Shown one piece after another: positions 1 to 8,726 of a stretch of 64,000 nucleotides of DNA (positions are counted from its first letter, which is position 1; every line of letters begins with the position of its first letter). Below the pieces are notes generated by a model, which was not told the DNA's origin, did no database searches, and saw nothing but the letters and a program-made list of their open reading frames with translations. A program made the position numbers and the translations under genes. This DNA comes from Paenibacillus oleatilyticus (GTDB lineage: Bacteria > Bacillota > Bacilli > Paenibacillales > NBRC-103111): assembly GCF_018998565.1 (NCBI RefSeq), contig NZ_JAHNZO010000001.1, positions 263,774 through 327,773 of the forward strand, given 5' to 3'.

Positions 1-1013
1 ACGCGGCGCTTGAGCGCCAGCAGGCGCTCTACCGAGCGGTCGATCCGCTCCTCGCGGATGCGGCCGCTCTCCACCGCCTGCACGAGCGCGTCCAGCGCCG
101 TCTGCTGCCGCTCGATCCGGTGGCTGACCAGCACGAGGTCCGCCCCCGCCTCCACGGCCATCACCGCGCCTTCGGCAATGCCGTAATGCTCGGCAATCGC
201 GTTCATCTCCAGGCAATCGGTGACGACGACGCCGTCGTAGCCGAGCTCCTGCCGCAGCAGCCCGTCGATGACGCGGGGTGACAGCGTCGCCGGCAGCCGC
301 TCCGGCTCTACGGCCGGGAACAGCACGTGCGCGGTCATCACCGCATCGACGCCAAGCTCGGCCGCCCGGCGGAACGGCGCAAGCTCCAAACGGTCCAGCC
401 GCTCCCGCGGATGCGGCACGACCGGCAGCGCCGTATGCGAGTCCTCGCCCGTATCGCCGTGGCCGGGAAAATGCTTCACCGTCGCGGCGATGCCCTCTTC
501 TTGGTAGCCCCGCACGGCCGCCGTGCCGAGACGGCCGACCGTCTCCGCATCCCCGCCGTACGAACGGACGCCGATGACCGGATTCAGCGGATTGTTGTTA
601 ATATCGAGACACGGGGCGAAGTTCATATTGATGCCCATCGCTTTCAGCTCGCTGCCCGTGACCTTGGCCGCTTCGTAAGCCGCCTCGGCATCACCGGTCG
701 CACCCAGCGCCATGCTGCCGGGGATCGGCGTCACGCCTTGATCGATGCGCATCACCATCCCGCCCTCCTGATCGATCGCGATCAGAAGCGGCACGCCCCC
801 ATTCGCGAGCGCCAGCTGCTGCAGCGATGCCGACAGCTTCGCTACTTGAGCCGGCTCCGTCAGATTGCGTCGAAAATAAATGATTCCGCCCAGATGCTCC
901 TCCCGGATCAGCCGTTCGATATCTTCCGACGGCTCCGTGCCGTGAAAACCGCACATCAGCATTTGACCGATTTTTTGCCGGAGCGTCAGCTCCCCGATTC
1001 CTTTAGACACCAT
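1..1013 (-). CDS. nagZ: Glycoside hydrolase family 3 beta-N-acetylhexosaminidase, 3' end beyond the window
   Basis: Translating the minus strand gives an open frame from an ATG at 1013 to the window edge (337 codons, no stop). It carries the GH3 N-acetylglucosaminidase signature KHFPGHGDT (about residues 180-188, with the catalytic His) and VVTDCLEM with the nucleophile Asp near residue 266. The family releases GlcNAc from muropeptides or chitin-derived sugars. The start has a GGAGG site just upstream and overlaps the end of the response regulator gene by 11 bases, which indicates one operon. No signal peptide is seen in this N-terminus, so the enzyme is probably cytoplasmic, or the real start is different. 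The C-terminal part is not in the window. Confidence 0.9.
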   Translation of the reverse strand, partial: MVSKGIGELTLRQKIGQMLMCGFHGTEPSEDIERLIREEHLGGIIYFRRNLTEPAQVAKLSASLQQLALANGGVPLLIAIDQEGGMVMRIDQGVTPIPGSMALGATGDAEAAYEAAKVTGSELKAMGINMNFAPCLDINNNPLNPVIGVRSYGGDAETVGRLGTAAVRGYQEEGIAATVKHFPGHGDTGEDSHTALPVVPHPRERLDRLELAPFRRAAELGVDAVMTAHVLFPAVEPERLPATLSPRVIDGLLRQELGYDGVVVTDCLEMNAIAEHYGIAEGAVMAVEAGADLVLVSHRIERQQTALDALVQAVESGRIREERIDRSVERLLALKRR

Positions 1014-2655
1014 CTGTCACTTCCTCCTCTGTCTCAAGCTCCGTCACGCCCGGCTTGGCCCGTTCCCGAAACTCGGTAGGGGTCATTCCCTCATATTTGT
1101 GAAATACTTTCGTAAAATACCGCCGCTCCACGTAGCCCGCCAGCTTGCCGATTTGGGTAACGCTCTTGTCACTGTGGAGGAGCAACGACTTGGCCAGCTC
1201 CATCCGTTCGCGCGTCAAGTATTCGAGGAACGTCTCCTGATGATGCTGCTTGAACAGCAGGCTGAAATAGCTGTTGCTGATGCCCAGATGCTGAGCCAGC
1301 TCCTCTACGCCCAGATCGCGGGCCACATGCTTCTGAATGTACTCCCGGGCGGAAGCCATGAGCAGCTCGGGCGATTTGCGCCGGCCCGTGCTCACCTGCT
1401 GGCATTCCCGGATAAGCAGGTGTACGCATTCGACAAGTTCCTTCACGTTTAAGCTATCCTCCAGTTTGGCCCAGACGGTCTGCTCCTGCGAGCTTCCGAG
1501 CAGCCCGACCGAACGCATTTCCCGCAGCAAGTGCAGGCACAGGAAATGCAGCATCTGCTCGGCCCGCATCGAATTGTGGCCGCCGGCCTCCTTGATGCTG
1601 CGGCCGAGCTCCTCGAGCGTCTGCTCGATCTTGGCGGAGTCTCCCTGCGTCAAGCCGGTGGCGAGACCGTCGGCCAAGCCCCAGAACGAGCTGCCCGTCG
1701 CATCCGTTCCGGCCGTTTGCTCGTGAATCAGAATATGCCGGTTCTCCAGCGACAGCTGGAGGCCGCGCTGCACTTTGCGGTAGGCGTCCGCCAGCTCCTC
1801 CGCCGCAAGCGGCGACGGGTACACCCCGACGCTGACGGACAGCTTGACGTACCGCTCCACCGCTTGCTGCACCTGCTCCGACCATGCCCTCAGCCGCTCT
1901 GTGGCGGTGGCGGCCATCGATGCCGCCGGCAGCCCTGTCACCGGAAGCGGAATAAGCACGCACCATTCCCCTTCCCGCGTCAGGAGCACCGCGTATTCGG
2001 CAAGCTCCGAGCTAAGCGCGTCCTGCAGCACGTTGCGCACGGCAAAATGCACAAGCTTGCGCTCCCGTTCGTCCTGACGCGCAATCTGGGAATAGTCGTC
2101 CAGATCGACGAGCAGCATCCAATAGCGCTGGTCGAGCCAAGAGCGGTCCCCCTCTTCGCGAAGCCGGTGCAGCGGAAACGACGTATAGTCCATCAGCAGA
2201 TCGAGCAAAATTTTTTCGTAAGCCAGCTCGGACAGTTCCCGCCATTTGGCCGTTTCCTTCAGCTCGTTGATCTTTATTTCGCGGATGCCCGCGGCCGTCC
2301 GCTCGATGACCAGCTGCAGCTCTTCGTAATCGATCGGCTTCAGGATATAGTCGCGCGCGCCATACTTGACGGCGGAGCGGGCATAGTCGAATTCCTGGAA
2401 GCCCGTCAGCATAATAATTTCGCCCTCGTAGCCGGACTCTCTCAGCTGCCGCAGCAGCTCGATGCCGTCCATAACCGGCATGCGGATATCCGACAGGATG
2501 AGATCCGGCTTCCCTTCGCGGGCCAGATCGAGCGCTTTGGCCCCGTTGGCCGCCGTGCCGATCAGCTCGATGTTCATCGCTTCCCAGGGAATGACCTTCT
2601 CCAGATTGCGGACGATATTGATTTCGTCGTCCACCAGCATGGCTTTGATTTTCAT
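1003..2655 (-). CDS. AraC-family two-component response regulator (YesN type)
   Basis: 550 residues. The N-terminal receiver domain (about 1-120) has the acidic pair DD at 9-10, the phospho-acceptor Asp56 in LILSDIRMP and a following Lys. The middle is a poorly defined helical region. The C-terminal 100 residues are a double helix-turn-helix of the AraC/XylS type. The ATG at 2655 lies 5 bases after the histidine kinase stop, so the pair is translationally coupled. I rejected longer upstream starts because they lie inside the kinase gene. In Bacillota such YesN/YesM pairs usually control carbohydrate ABC transporters; here the adjacent solute-binding lipoprotein and NagZ suggest a GlcNAc, muropeptide or oligosaccharide signal (inference). 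Confidence 0.92.
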   Translation of the reverse strand: MKIKAMLVDDEINIVRNLEKVIPWEAMNIELIGTAANGAKALDLAREGKPDLILSDIRMPVMDGIELLRQLRESGYEGEIIMLTGFQEFDYARSAVKYGARDYILKPIDYEELQLVIERTAAGIREIKINELKETAKWRELSELAYEKILLDLLMDYTSFPLHRLREEGDRSWLDQRYWMLLVDLDDYSQIARQDERERKLVHFAVRNVLQDALSSELAEYAVLLTREGEWCVLIPLPVTGLPAASMAATATERLRAWSEQVQQAVERYVKLSVSVGVYPSPLAAEELADAYRKVQRGLQLSLENRHILIHEQTAGTDATGSSFWGLADGLATGLTQGDSAKIEQTLEELGRSIKEAGGHNSMRAEQMLHFLCLHLLREMRSVGLLGSSQEQTVWAKLEDSLNVKELVECVHLLIRECQQVSTGRRKSPELLMASAREYIQKHVARDLGVEELAQHLGISNSYFSLLFKQHHQETFLEYLTRERMELAKSLLLHSDKSVTQIGKLAGYVERRYFTKVFHKYEGMTPTEFRERAKPGVTELETEEEVTDGV

Positions 2656-2660
2656 CACGA

Positions 2661-4484
2661 TCACCCGGTTGTTCGTTTTGGTATCGTGCAGCGAATGACC
2701 GTGCCGAAGCCCGGCCGGCTGCAAATCATCATGCCGTAGCGGCTGCCGTAATGGATGCGCAGGCGGTCCGCCACATTCGGGATGCCAAGCCCGACCCGCT
2801 CCTCCGGCATCGGGGCACCCGCTTCCGCCGAGCCGCTGGACCTGCTCCCCGGCGTTCCATGCAGACGAAGCAGCACGTCGTCCGGAATTCCGGCTCCGTT
2901 GTCCTGTACCCACAACACGACAGCGTCCTCCGTCTCTTCCGCGGCAATCCACAAAAAGCCCTTCTGCCGATCAGGATCGCCGTCTACCGCGCTGCTCTCC
3001 ATCCCTTCGAAGCCGTGCTGAATGCTGTTCTCCAGCAGCGGCTGCAGCGTCAGCTTCAAAATCGGAGTCGAAAACAACGCAGGCGGCACGTCGATCTCAT
3101 ATTCGAATAAATCTTCGAAACGGTATTTCTGGATTTCCAAATAATTGCGCACATGATCGATTTCCATCGACAGCGGAATTTCCTCTTTATGGTAAAAACT
3201 GACACGTAAAATCGTCCCTAGCCGCTGGACCATCCGGCTCACCTTGCGGCCTTCGTTTTGCGCCGCCAGCGCATTGATCGACTCCAGTGTATTGAACAGA
3301 AAATGCGGCTTGATCTGCGCCTGCATCAGCATCAGCTCCGCTTTGTTTTTCCGCTCCTGCTCCCGCTTCACGTCCTCCAGCAGCGTGCTGATCCGCTCGA
3401 CCAAGCTGTTGAAGCCGCGGGCCAGTGCGCTGGTCTCGTCCTTGCTGTTCGCTTCGACGCGGATGCCGAGATCGCCGATCTCCACCTTTTTCATGGAGTT
3501 CACAATGTACAAAATAAAGCGGATTATGCGTCCGACGAACAGCATGTTGAACAGCAGGGCGCTGAGCAAAGACAAGATCGTAATCGCGCCGATCCATTGG
3601 ATCACTTGCATCGAGCGTCCGGACAAATACGCCCATGGCGTGACGGAGACGACGCTCCAATTCATTTTGCCGAATTCGTCCAAATCCAGATGATGCACCG
3701 AGACGATGCTTTCGACGCCGTCGAATTTCATTTTGCCGCTCTCGTATTCCCCGCCCAGATGAATCGAGCCGTCGATGTGTGACGAAAGCGTTTGCCCCGA
3801 AAGCTTATCCTTGTTGTCCACCATGATCAGCCCGTCCTGATTGACGATCATGAACCGGACGCCGTTGCTGTGGCTGGTGCCGAAATAGTTGAAAATGCGG
3901 TTCAGCTCGCTGAATTGAAATTGCTGCAGCAAAATCCCGCGGTTGTCGAGCGTATACGTGTCGTTGATCACGCGGATCATCGTAAATAGCGGCTTATTGC
4001 CGGTCCAATTCTCGAATTCATGCGGGCCGATCCAGCGAGGCACGCCGTTCAGGGCCATCACTTCGCCGAACACGGGCAGCTTCGCAAGCTCGGCGAACGA
4101 AAGCGGCCTGTAGCCGATTTTGCCCTGACTGAACGACTGCCGTTCAAAATCGTACAGCGTCACCGAGTAAGCGGGAGTATAGGAAAGAAACGTTCGCTGC
4201 AGCAAACGGTCGTATTCGGTCAGGGTGACGGCATCGACGCCGTCTTTGGCTCCGAGCATCCGTTGGATGTCTTCCCGCTGCATCGACGCTTGAGAGAAAT
4301 AGTTCGCTTCCTTCAGCACGTACGTAATATTGCGGCCGACGGCCTTCAGCGTAAATTCGGACTGCTCCGCATAGTTTTGCTGGATGATGCTCTGCGACAG
4401 CAAATACGTGATCGTTCCGAGCACGAACAGCGGTGCCACGATAAACGCCATGAACCCCAAAAACACTTTTTTCCGAAGATTCAT
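2661..4484 (-). CDS. Sensor histidine kinase of the YesM (HPK7-like) family
   Basis: 607 residues from the ATG at 4484; a TTG one codon earlier is less likely. There is an N-terminal membrane segment (about 10-30), a large extracytoplasmic sensor region, and a second membrane segment near 297-318. A HAMP-like linker follows, then the phospho-acceptor box with His394 inside KPHFLFNTLES, and a C-terminal HATPase domain with the N-box region LLENSIQHGFEG and glycine-rich loops. This is the standard YesM arrangement. It is encoded immediately upstream of its response regulator and downstream of a solute-binding lipoprotein, so it probably senses a sugar directly or through the binding protein. 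Confidence 0.92.
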   Translation of the reverse strand: MNLRKKVFLGFMAFIVAPLFVLGTITYLLSQSIIQQNYAEQSEFTLKAVGRNITYVLKEANYFSQASMQREDIQRMLGAKDGVDAVTLTEYDRLLQRTFLSYTPAYSVTLYDFERQSFSQGKIGYRPLSFAELAKLPVFGEVMALNGVPRWIGPHEFENWTGNKPLFTMIRVINDTYTLDNRGILLQQFQFSELNRIFNYFGTSHSNGVRFMIVNQDGLIMVDNKDKLSGQTLSSHIDGSIHLGGEYESGKMKFDGVESIVSVHHLDLDEFGKMNWSVVSVTPWAYLSGRSMQVIQWIGAITILSLLSALLFNMLFVGRIIRFILYIVNSMKKVEIGDLGIRVEANSKDETSALARGFNSLVERISTLLEDVKREQERKNKAELMLMQAQIKPHFLFNTLESINALAAQNEGRKVSRMVQRLGTILRVSFYHKEEIPLSMEIDHVRNYLEIQKYRFEDLFEYEIDVPPALFSTPILKLTLQPLLENSIQHGFEGMESSAVDGDPDRQKGFLWIAAEETEDAVVLWVQDNGAGIPDDVLLRLHGTPGSRSSGSAEAGAPMPEERVGLGIPNVADRLRIHYGSRYGMMICSRPGFGTVIRCTIPKRTTG

Positions 4485-4554
4485 CAAATGCCTGTCGTTC
4501 CTTTCTTATGCCGAAGGGTTCGCCACTATGCTGCCGCTCTTCCGGCGAACCGCG

Positions 4555-5889
4555 TCATCTCTTCGCTTCTTTGTTGGCCGCTTCCTGCACCCGCTGAAGC
4601 TTCTCCACGACCTGCTCCGCCGTCAGCTTGCCGCCGACAAACTCCTGCATGCCCGTTTCGAGCGCTTCGCGGACTTTGGCCTGAACGACCGCATCGAATG
4701 CCGGAAACTGCTTGAACCGGGTCGTCTGCATGATTTCATCCACAATCGGGTAGAACCCCGACTGATCGATCAACTTCATGGCGGGCAGGACGCCGGTTTC
4801 TTTCAATTGGCGCCGCTGCATTTCGTCGCTGTACATAATGCGGATGAACGCTTTGGCGGCTTCCTTCTCCTGTTCGCTGAGGTTGGCGGCGAAGCCGTAG
4901 CCGTTCGAGTAGCTGCCGTTAATCCAGCCGTCGCCCTTCCCTCCGGTATCCGGGAAGTTGAAGAAGCCGACATCGTTCGCGATCTTCGACCACTGGGGAT
5001 CAGCAATCGCCCCGCTCGCCCAGCTCCCGTCGAACAGCATCGCCGCGTTGCCCGCGCGGAATTTGTACTGCTGCTCCGCATATTTAAGACCGAGGCTGCC
5101 TTCCTGGAAGTAGCCTCTTTTGACGAACAGCTCGTAGCGCTTGAAGCCGTCAAGCACGTCGGGATCGGTCCATTTGCGCGATCCGCTGACGAAGCCCTCG
5201 ACGGAATCGGGTCCGGCCGTACGCACCCAAAGCGTGTTCATCAGCATGTTGATCACCCAGCCGTCCGCCGCGGCAAGCGCAAACGGCGTAATGCCGTTGG
5301 CCTTCGCCTTCTCCGCGATGGCGATGAGCTCCTCCCATGTTTTGGGTACTTCTGCCCCCAGCTCCTTAAATATCTTCTTATTATAGTACACGCCTTCCAC
5401 GAAGGACGCCGTCGGCAGTCCGTAAATTTTACCGTCAACCGTGAACTCGTCCAAATCGAAAAAGCGGTCCTTAAGCTTCATCTCCTCCAAAATCGGGGTC
5501 AAATCCAGCAGCCGTCCGGCTTTGACATACTTCTGCGTATCCGAGCCGCCGAACAGGTCGAATATTTTGGGCGGCGAGCCCGCGGCCATCTCGGCCGGAA
5601 GCTTCTCGAAGCGGTTCACCTTGTCTTCGATGCCCTCCAGTTCCACCGTCAGCCCGGGAACGGCGGCTTCCATCCTTTTGGCGACGTCCTCCAGCAGCTT
5701 CAGTTTGAGCCTGGCATCGTCACGGACCTGAGTATGCCGCAGCGAGACCGTGAACGGCTTCGCCTGCCTTATGCCGCTGGCTTGATCGCCTCCCGCAGGG
5801 GTCGGCACCTGGATCTTACCGCACCCGGCGACAAAGCCCGAACATAACAGCAGCGAGGCCAATTGGAGTGGCCGCCGTTTGTTTATCAT
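4555..5889 (-). CDS. Extracellular solute-binding lipoprotein (ABC sugar importer, family 1)
   Basis: 444 residues with a lipoprotein signal peptide ending in VAGC (Cys near 23). The body matches the family 1 sugar-binding fold: an ADGWVINMLMNTLW region, AMLFDGSWASGAIADPQWSK, and a C-terminal ligand-lobe segment. It would sit on the outer face of the membrane and deliver a sugar to an ABC permease. No permease genes are adjacent, which is unusual; it may share a permease encoded elsewhere or act mainly as a co-sensor for the kinase encoded 70 bases downstream. A strong AAGGAGGGG site precedes the ATG at 5889. Confidence 0.9.
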   Translation of the reverse strand: MINKRRPLQLASLLLCSGFVAGCGKIQVPTPAGGDQASGIRQAKPFTVSLRHTQVRDDARLKLKLLEDVAKRMEAAVPGLTVELEGIEDKVNRFEKLPAEMAAGSPPKIFDLFGGSDTQKYVKAGRLLDLTPILEEMKLKDRFFDLDEFTVDGKIYGLPTASFVEGVYYNKKIFKELGAEVPKTWEELIAIAEKAKANGITPFALAAADGWVINMLMNTLWVRTAGPDSVEGFVSGSRKWTDPDVLDGFKRYELFVKRGYFQEGSLGLKYAEQQYKFRAGNAAMLFDGSWASGAIADPQWSKIANDVGFFNFPDTGGKGDGWINGSYSNGYGFAANLSEQEKEAAKAFIRIMYSDEMQRRQLKETGVLPAMKLIDQSGFYPIVDEIMQTTRFKQFPAFDAVVQAKVREALETGMQEFVGGKLTAEQVVEKLQRVQEAANKEAKR

Positions 5890-5929
5890 CCGTACCCCTC
5901 CTTAGGGAATCGCCAGTTATCCAATCTCG

Positions 5930-5935
5930 ATTATA
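5930..5935 (-). promoter_or_regulatory. Candidate -10 box of the solute-binding/two-component operon
   Basis: A perfect TATAAT (minus strand), preceded by TAC, lies about 40 bases upstream of the start codon at 5889. No convincing TTGACA is found 16-19 bases upstream, where the sequence is GC-rich. A good -10 with a poor -35 fits an activator-dependent promoter, possibly driven by the operon's own AraC-type regulator (inference). Confidence 0.4.
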
Positions 5936-6063
5936 GTACGCACCCCGCCGCGGACGGCAGGGTTTGATTTTCACAACAGGGGGATAAATTCGTCTAATGA
6001 ATTGGGTATATTTGGAGTATGCCACGGCGGCGGGGAAAAGTGAAGAGGAAAGGGGCGGGAGCG

Positions 6064-6666
6064 TTACGAGAAATCGGCATGCAGCCTGTACTTTCCGCAG
6101 GTGGGACATTGAAATAGATAAAGACAAGTATCGTCAGCGGGTTGATTCAGCGATAACCCGCAACTTTCTTGCAGCCGTTCCATTTCCTCTTGCAGTTCTT
6201 CCTTGAGGTCCATCCATTTGTCTTGGTCCAAATCCCCGATAAACGCGCAAAAATCGTCACAATGCCTCAACCATTGAGGCTCCTGCCAGGATAAATAACT
6301 CGGCGTCCGAAATAACAGCTCGTGCAACGACTGATCATGGATAGGTTCAACTTCTTCATTGCCCATAGAATACATGTACTGATTCGTATCGTCGTTAAAG
6401 ACGACCGACAACAAACCACTGTTATACTCGACCGCTCCGTGAAAAGTGCCGTTAAACTTTTTGGCGGCCTGTCCGTCATGGATACACCATGGGCAGATCG
6501 CGTCTACGTCATCGATGCAATAAAACGGTCCGGAGTAAACATAATTCGTATCCTGGTTGCAAACCGTACAACGACGTGTAGGACCTTGCTTGAACAGTCC
6601 GAGCCGGTAAGCGTTGGGATGATATTTGAAATGGGGCAAGTTCTCGTCGATCGCATTTTTGCACAT
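6064..6666 (-). CDS. CbrC family (UPF0167) zinc-ribbon-like protein
   Basis: 200 residues. It carries the CbrC/UPF0167 pattern: an N-terminal PHFKYHPNAY segment, CTVCNQ, a GPFYCIDDVDAICPWCI block, FNGTFHG, and a C-terminal CPTCGKYRLHADF cysteine pair. The family includes E. coli CbrC, linked to colicin E2 tolerance, and is often found as stand-alone genes near toxin or immunity loci; the biochemical role is unknown. The ATG at 6666 has a GAGAGG site at some distance. It lies at the downstream end of the effector and lipoprotein region, so it could be an orphan immunity gene (inference). Confidence 0.8.
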   Translation of the reverse strand: MCKNAIDENLPHFKYHPNAYRLGLFKQGPTRRCTVCNQDTNYVYSGPFYCIDDVDAICPWCIHDGQAAKKFNGTFHGAVEYNSGLLSVVFNDDTNQYMYSMGNEEVEPIHDQSLHELLFRTPSYLSWQEPQWLRHCDDFCAFIGDLDQDKWMDLKEELQEEMERLQESCGLSLNQPADDTCLYLFQCPTCGKYRLHADFS

Positions 6667-6698
6667 TACAGGTTCTGTCCTCTCTGTTTGATCGTTAA

Positions 6699-6896
6699 TC
6701 AGTTGAGCTCGTTACGCGCTACGCTTGCGTTACTCGAACATCGGAACACCGTTACCTGTTCAGCAGAAAGGTACCGCGTTGTCAAATCATCTTTGCCTTC
6801 TTGAATATGCGATACGGCATAGGGCGAGTAGATGATGATGCCTAAACCGGCTGCTTCCAATGTCATGTCCGCTTTAGTGGGACTTATACGGTTCAA
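6699..6896 (-). pseudogene. Short orphan fragment, possibly a decayed immunity gene
   Basis: An open frame of 65 codons starting with TTG. It contains GLGIIIYSPYAVSHIQEG, which reads like genuine protein rather than a shadow, but no family is recognised. The length is too small for a typical domain, and the flanks carry other coding debris (6965-7066). I read it as a remnant in a decaying stretch downstream of lipoprotein genes. It might instead be a real small protein; confidence is low. Confidence 0.3.
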
Positions 6897-6964
6897 TTCC
6901 TTTCATGTGGTGTGAGCTCCTGCCTTTATTGCACTTTCGCGCTCCGTTCGTTTGAATCCGATTT

Positions 6965-7066
6965 TCATTTTTTACTGTATTCTCCATTAACGAAAACGCC
7001 TGCACCATAGCGGCTCATGCCGTTGTCACGGACGTAAATCGTATCAGGCGAATACGACTTCACCAT
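6965..7066 (-). pseudogene. 33-codon C-terminal fragment of an unknown protein
   Basis: The frame from the ATG at 7066 to the TGA at 6965 encodes a peptide containing SPDTIYVRDNGMSRYGAGVF and ending in two lysines. It overlaps the end of the truncated lipoprotein gene (stop at 7044) in another frame. It looks like the 3' end of a different gene joined onto the lipoprotein gene by deletion. No ribosome binding site is evident, and no function can be assigned. Confidence 0.3.
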
Positions 7067-7430
7067 CTAAATATTTCCGCTCTAAAGGATAACGTTTGAA
7101 GGTGCCTGTTACCTCAACTTCGCCAGTAAATTGGATAAAGGCTTGAGCCACATATTCTCCCTCGTTAGAAAGCTCCGTCCGTATCCTTTCGTAAGATACC
7201 ACGGCAATGCTTCCTATTTTGTCTCCGACCTTGATTTTGCGGGGGTCAAATGCAGGTGAAGTGTCCGTAAGGGAATTCGCTTGCCGCATCTTGGAATTGA
7301 TCGTTGTTGAATTCTGTTCATCGTTCTTGGTAAAACCATACTCATTTTTACAACCCACAGAAAATGCCAGTAAAAAAAGTAGAATCAGCACGAAAAACAA
7401 TAAAGATCTCGCTGTCTTAGGTCTTCGCAT
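7044..7430 (-). CDS. Truncated lipoprotein, paralogue of the 363-residue lipoprotein at 8727-9818
   Basis: 128 residues from the ATG at 7430, which follows a GAGGTACATC context nearly identical to the one before the paralogue at 9818. The signal peptide ends in FSVGC. The stretch FDPRKIKVGDKIG, then SYERI, then QAFIQFTGEVEVTG, then the YLDGEVVF block aligns closely with the paralogue. The frame stops right after that block, where the paralogue continues for over 200 residues. The protein is therefore probably a C-terminally deleted duplicate. It sits at the end of the VgrG1 effector unit. A role in immunity is inferred from position only. Confidence 0.6.
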   Translation of the reverse strand: MRRPKTARSLLFFVLILLFLLAFSVGCKNEYGFTKNDEQNSTTINSKMRQANSLTDTSPAFDPRKIKVGDKIGSIAVVSYERIRTELSNEGEYVAQAFIQFTGEVEVTGTFKRYPLERKYLDGEVVFA

Positions 7431-7523
7431 GATGTACCTCGTGTATAAGAAGGTCATGTCTCAAAATCTATCAAATATAATAATTGATCCCCTAAGCTTG
7501 TAAACGACTGACTCAATACAGTT

Positions 7524-8489
7524 CTAAAATGCGGTCCTTTTCAAATTTATTTTCTTTGTCTTTTCTGACATGCCTTTTACTTCAATTACGATCGTTTCGG
7601 GAACAACGATCGGGTCTTTGAAAAGATAAAGGTTCCAATCATTTTTCTTCATCAAGCTCGAAGCGTTAACTTCCCTGTTGTACATACTTAGTACTTTCTG
7701 CAATCCCTTGCTTTCGTTTTTTTCTTTAATATAAGGAATCCTTTCTCCCCCTTCGACGGTTAAATACATATCCGTAATCTCAATTTGCTCATGGATGTCC
7801 AGCAAATCTTTTGCCAAGATGTCTACCGCAAAATAATGATCAGGCTCCTCGAATCCAATATCGGACAATACGTCCATCTCCTTCTCATCCCCCCTCAGTT
7901 GCCCAATCGCCTCCCGGTAATTTTTAGAGCTGTTGCCCATTTGCGGTTGGACAATTGCCACAAACTGGATGCCTTCTGACGAAGTATCCGAATACACCAA
8001 GGAAAAGGAATCCAATTGTTCAGCTAAATACTTTTGTTGCTTGGTAACCCAAGAGGCCGTCTCTTCGTCGATGATTTGATATCCATTAAAAACACTGCCG
8101 CTGATAATCGCTTCGATCAGATTGAAATTGCTTTTGTGATTTTCATATTTTTCGATAGACTTCTTAAATTCCTCTATTTTGTTTGGAATAACCTGAGTAA
8201 ATTTCTTATTGATTAGTTCGAGAGCTTTGTAGGGATCAGAAGACATTAGGACGGATGGGTTTGCCACCACTGGTTCAGAGCTCTGTCGTAATGCTTCTAC
8301 ATGCTTCACTTCAAGGTTTTCGACCGCAATGTTGTTGTTACCAGACTCCGTTTTTTGGGGCGGCAATGGCTCACTTGAGCTCCGCTCTACGTGAGGGCTG
8401 GCAATCGTAGTTTCTTGGTGTTGAACTGCATTGCACGACACCAAGAGCAAGGAGAAAAATATGGAAATAGCTAAAGCAAATTGTTTCAG
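7524..8489 (-). CDS. Lipoprotein of unknown function, candidate immunity protein
   Basis: In-frame codons upstream of the first Met restore a full lipoprotein signal peptide (KQFALAISIFFSLLLVSCN), so translation probably starts at a CTG at 8489 or 8492, or the ATG has mutated. A stop codon lies just upstream in frame. The mature part is about 300 residues, hydrophilic, with no recognised domain. It belongs to the set of lipoproteins downstream of the VgrG1 and peptidoglycan-hydrolase effector genes. A surface lipoprotein next to a wall-degrading effector is a reasonable immunity candidate, but this is inference. Confidence 0.55.
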   Translation of the reverse strand: MKQFALAISIFFSLLLVSCNAVQHQETTIASPHVERSSSEPLPPQKTESGNNNIAVENLEVKHVEALRQSSEPVVANPSVLMSSDPYKALELINKKFTQVIPNKIEEFKKSIEKYENHKSNFNLIEAIISGSVFNGYQIIDEETASWVTKQQKYLAEQLDSFSLVYSDTSSEGIQFVAIVQPQMGNSSKNYREAIGQLRGDEKEMDVLSDIGFEEPDHYFAVDILAKDLLDIHEQIEITDMYLTVEGGERIPYIKEKNESKGLQKVLSMYNREVNASSLMKKNDWNLYLFKDPIVVPETIVIEVKGMSEKTKKINLKRTAF

Positions 8490-8726
8490 CAGATGTCACA
8501 CTCCCCGGCGTGCACTTTGGCATCCGTAATAAGGATTACCGAGACGAACCTTGCATGAATCTTTTATTCACAAACTCAATCTGATCTGTTCCCCGTTAAT
8601 CGTCGCCTGAATTGTAGACGGATTCTGGCTGATAAAAGGCGGCAACTAGGAGTGAAGATTAGCGAAATCCGCTTCGGCAAACCCGTTTCATCGATATATA
8701 ACTTCCTCCTATCGCAATACACGGTA

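Noticed and set aside
1531..2739. Long plus-strand open frame opposite the two-component genes
   Set aside because: Arg/His/Leu-rich shadow of the minus-strand kinase and regulator genes, with no binding site.
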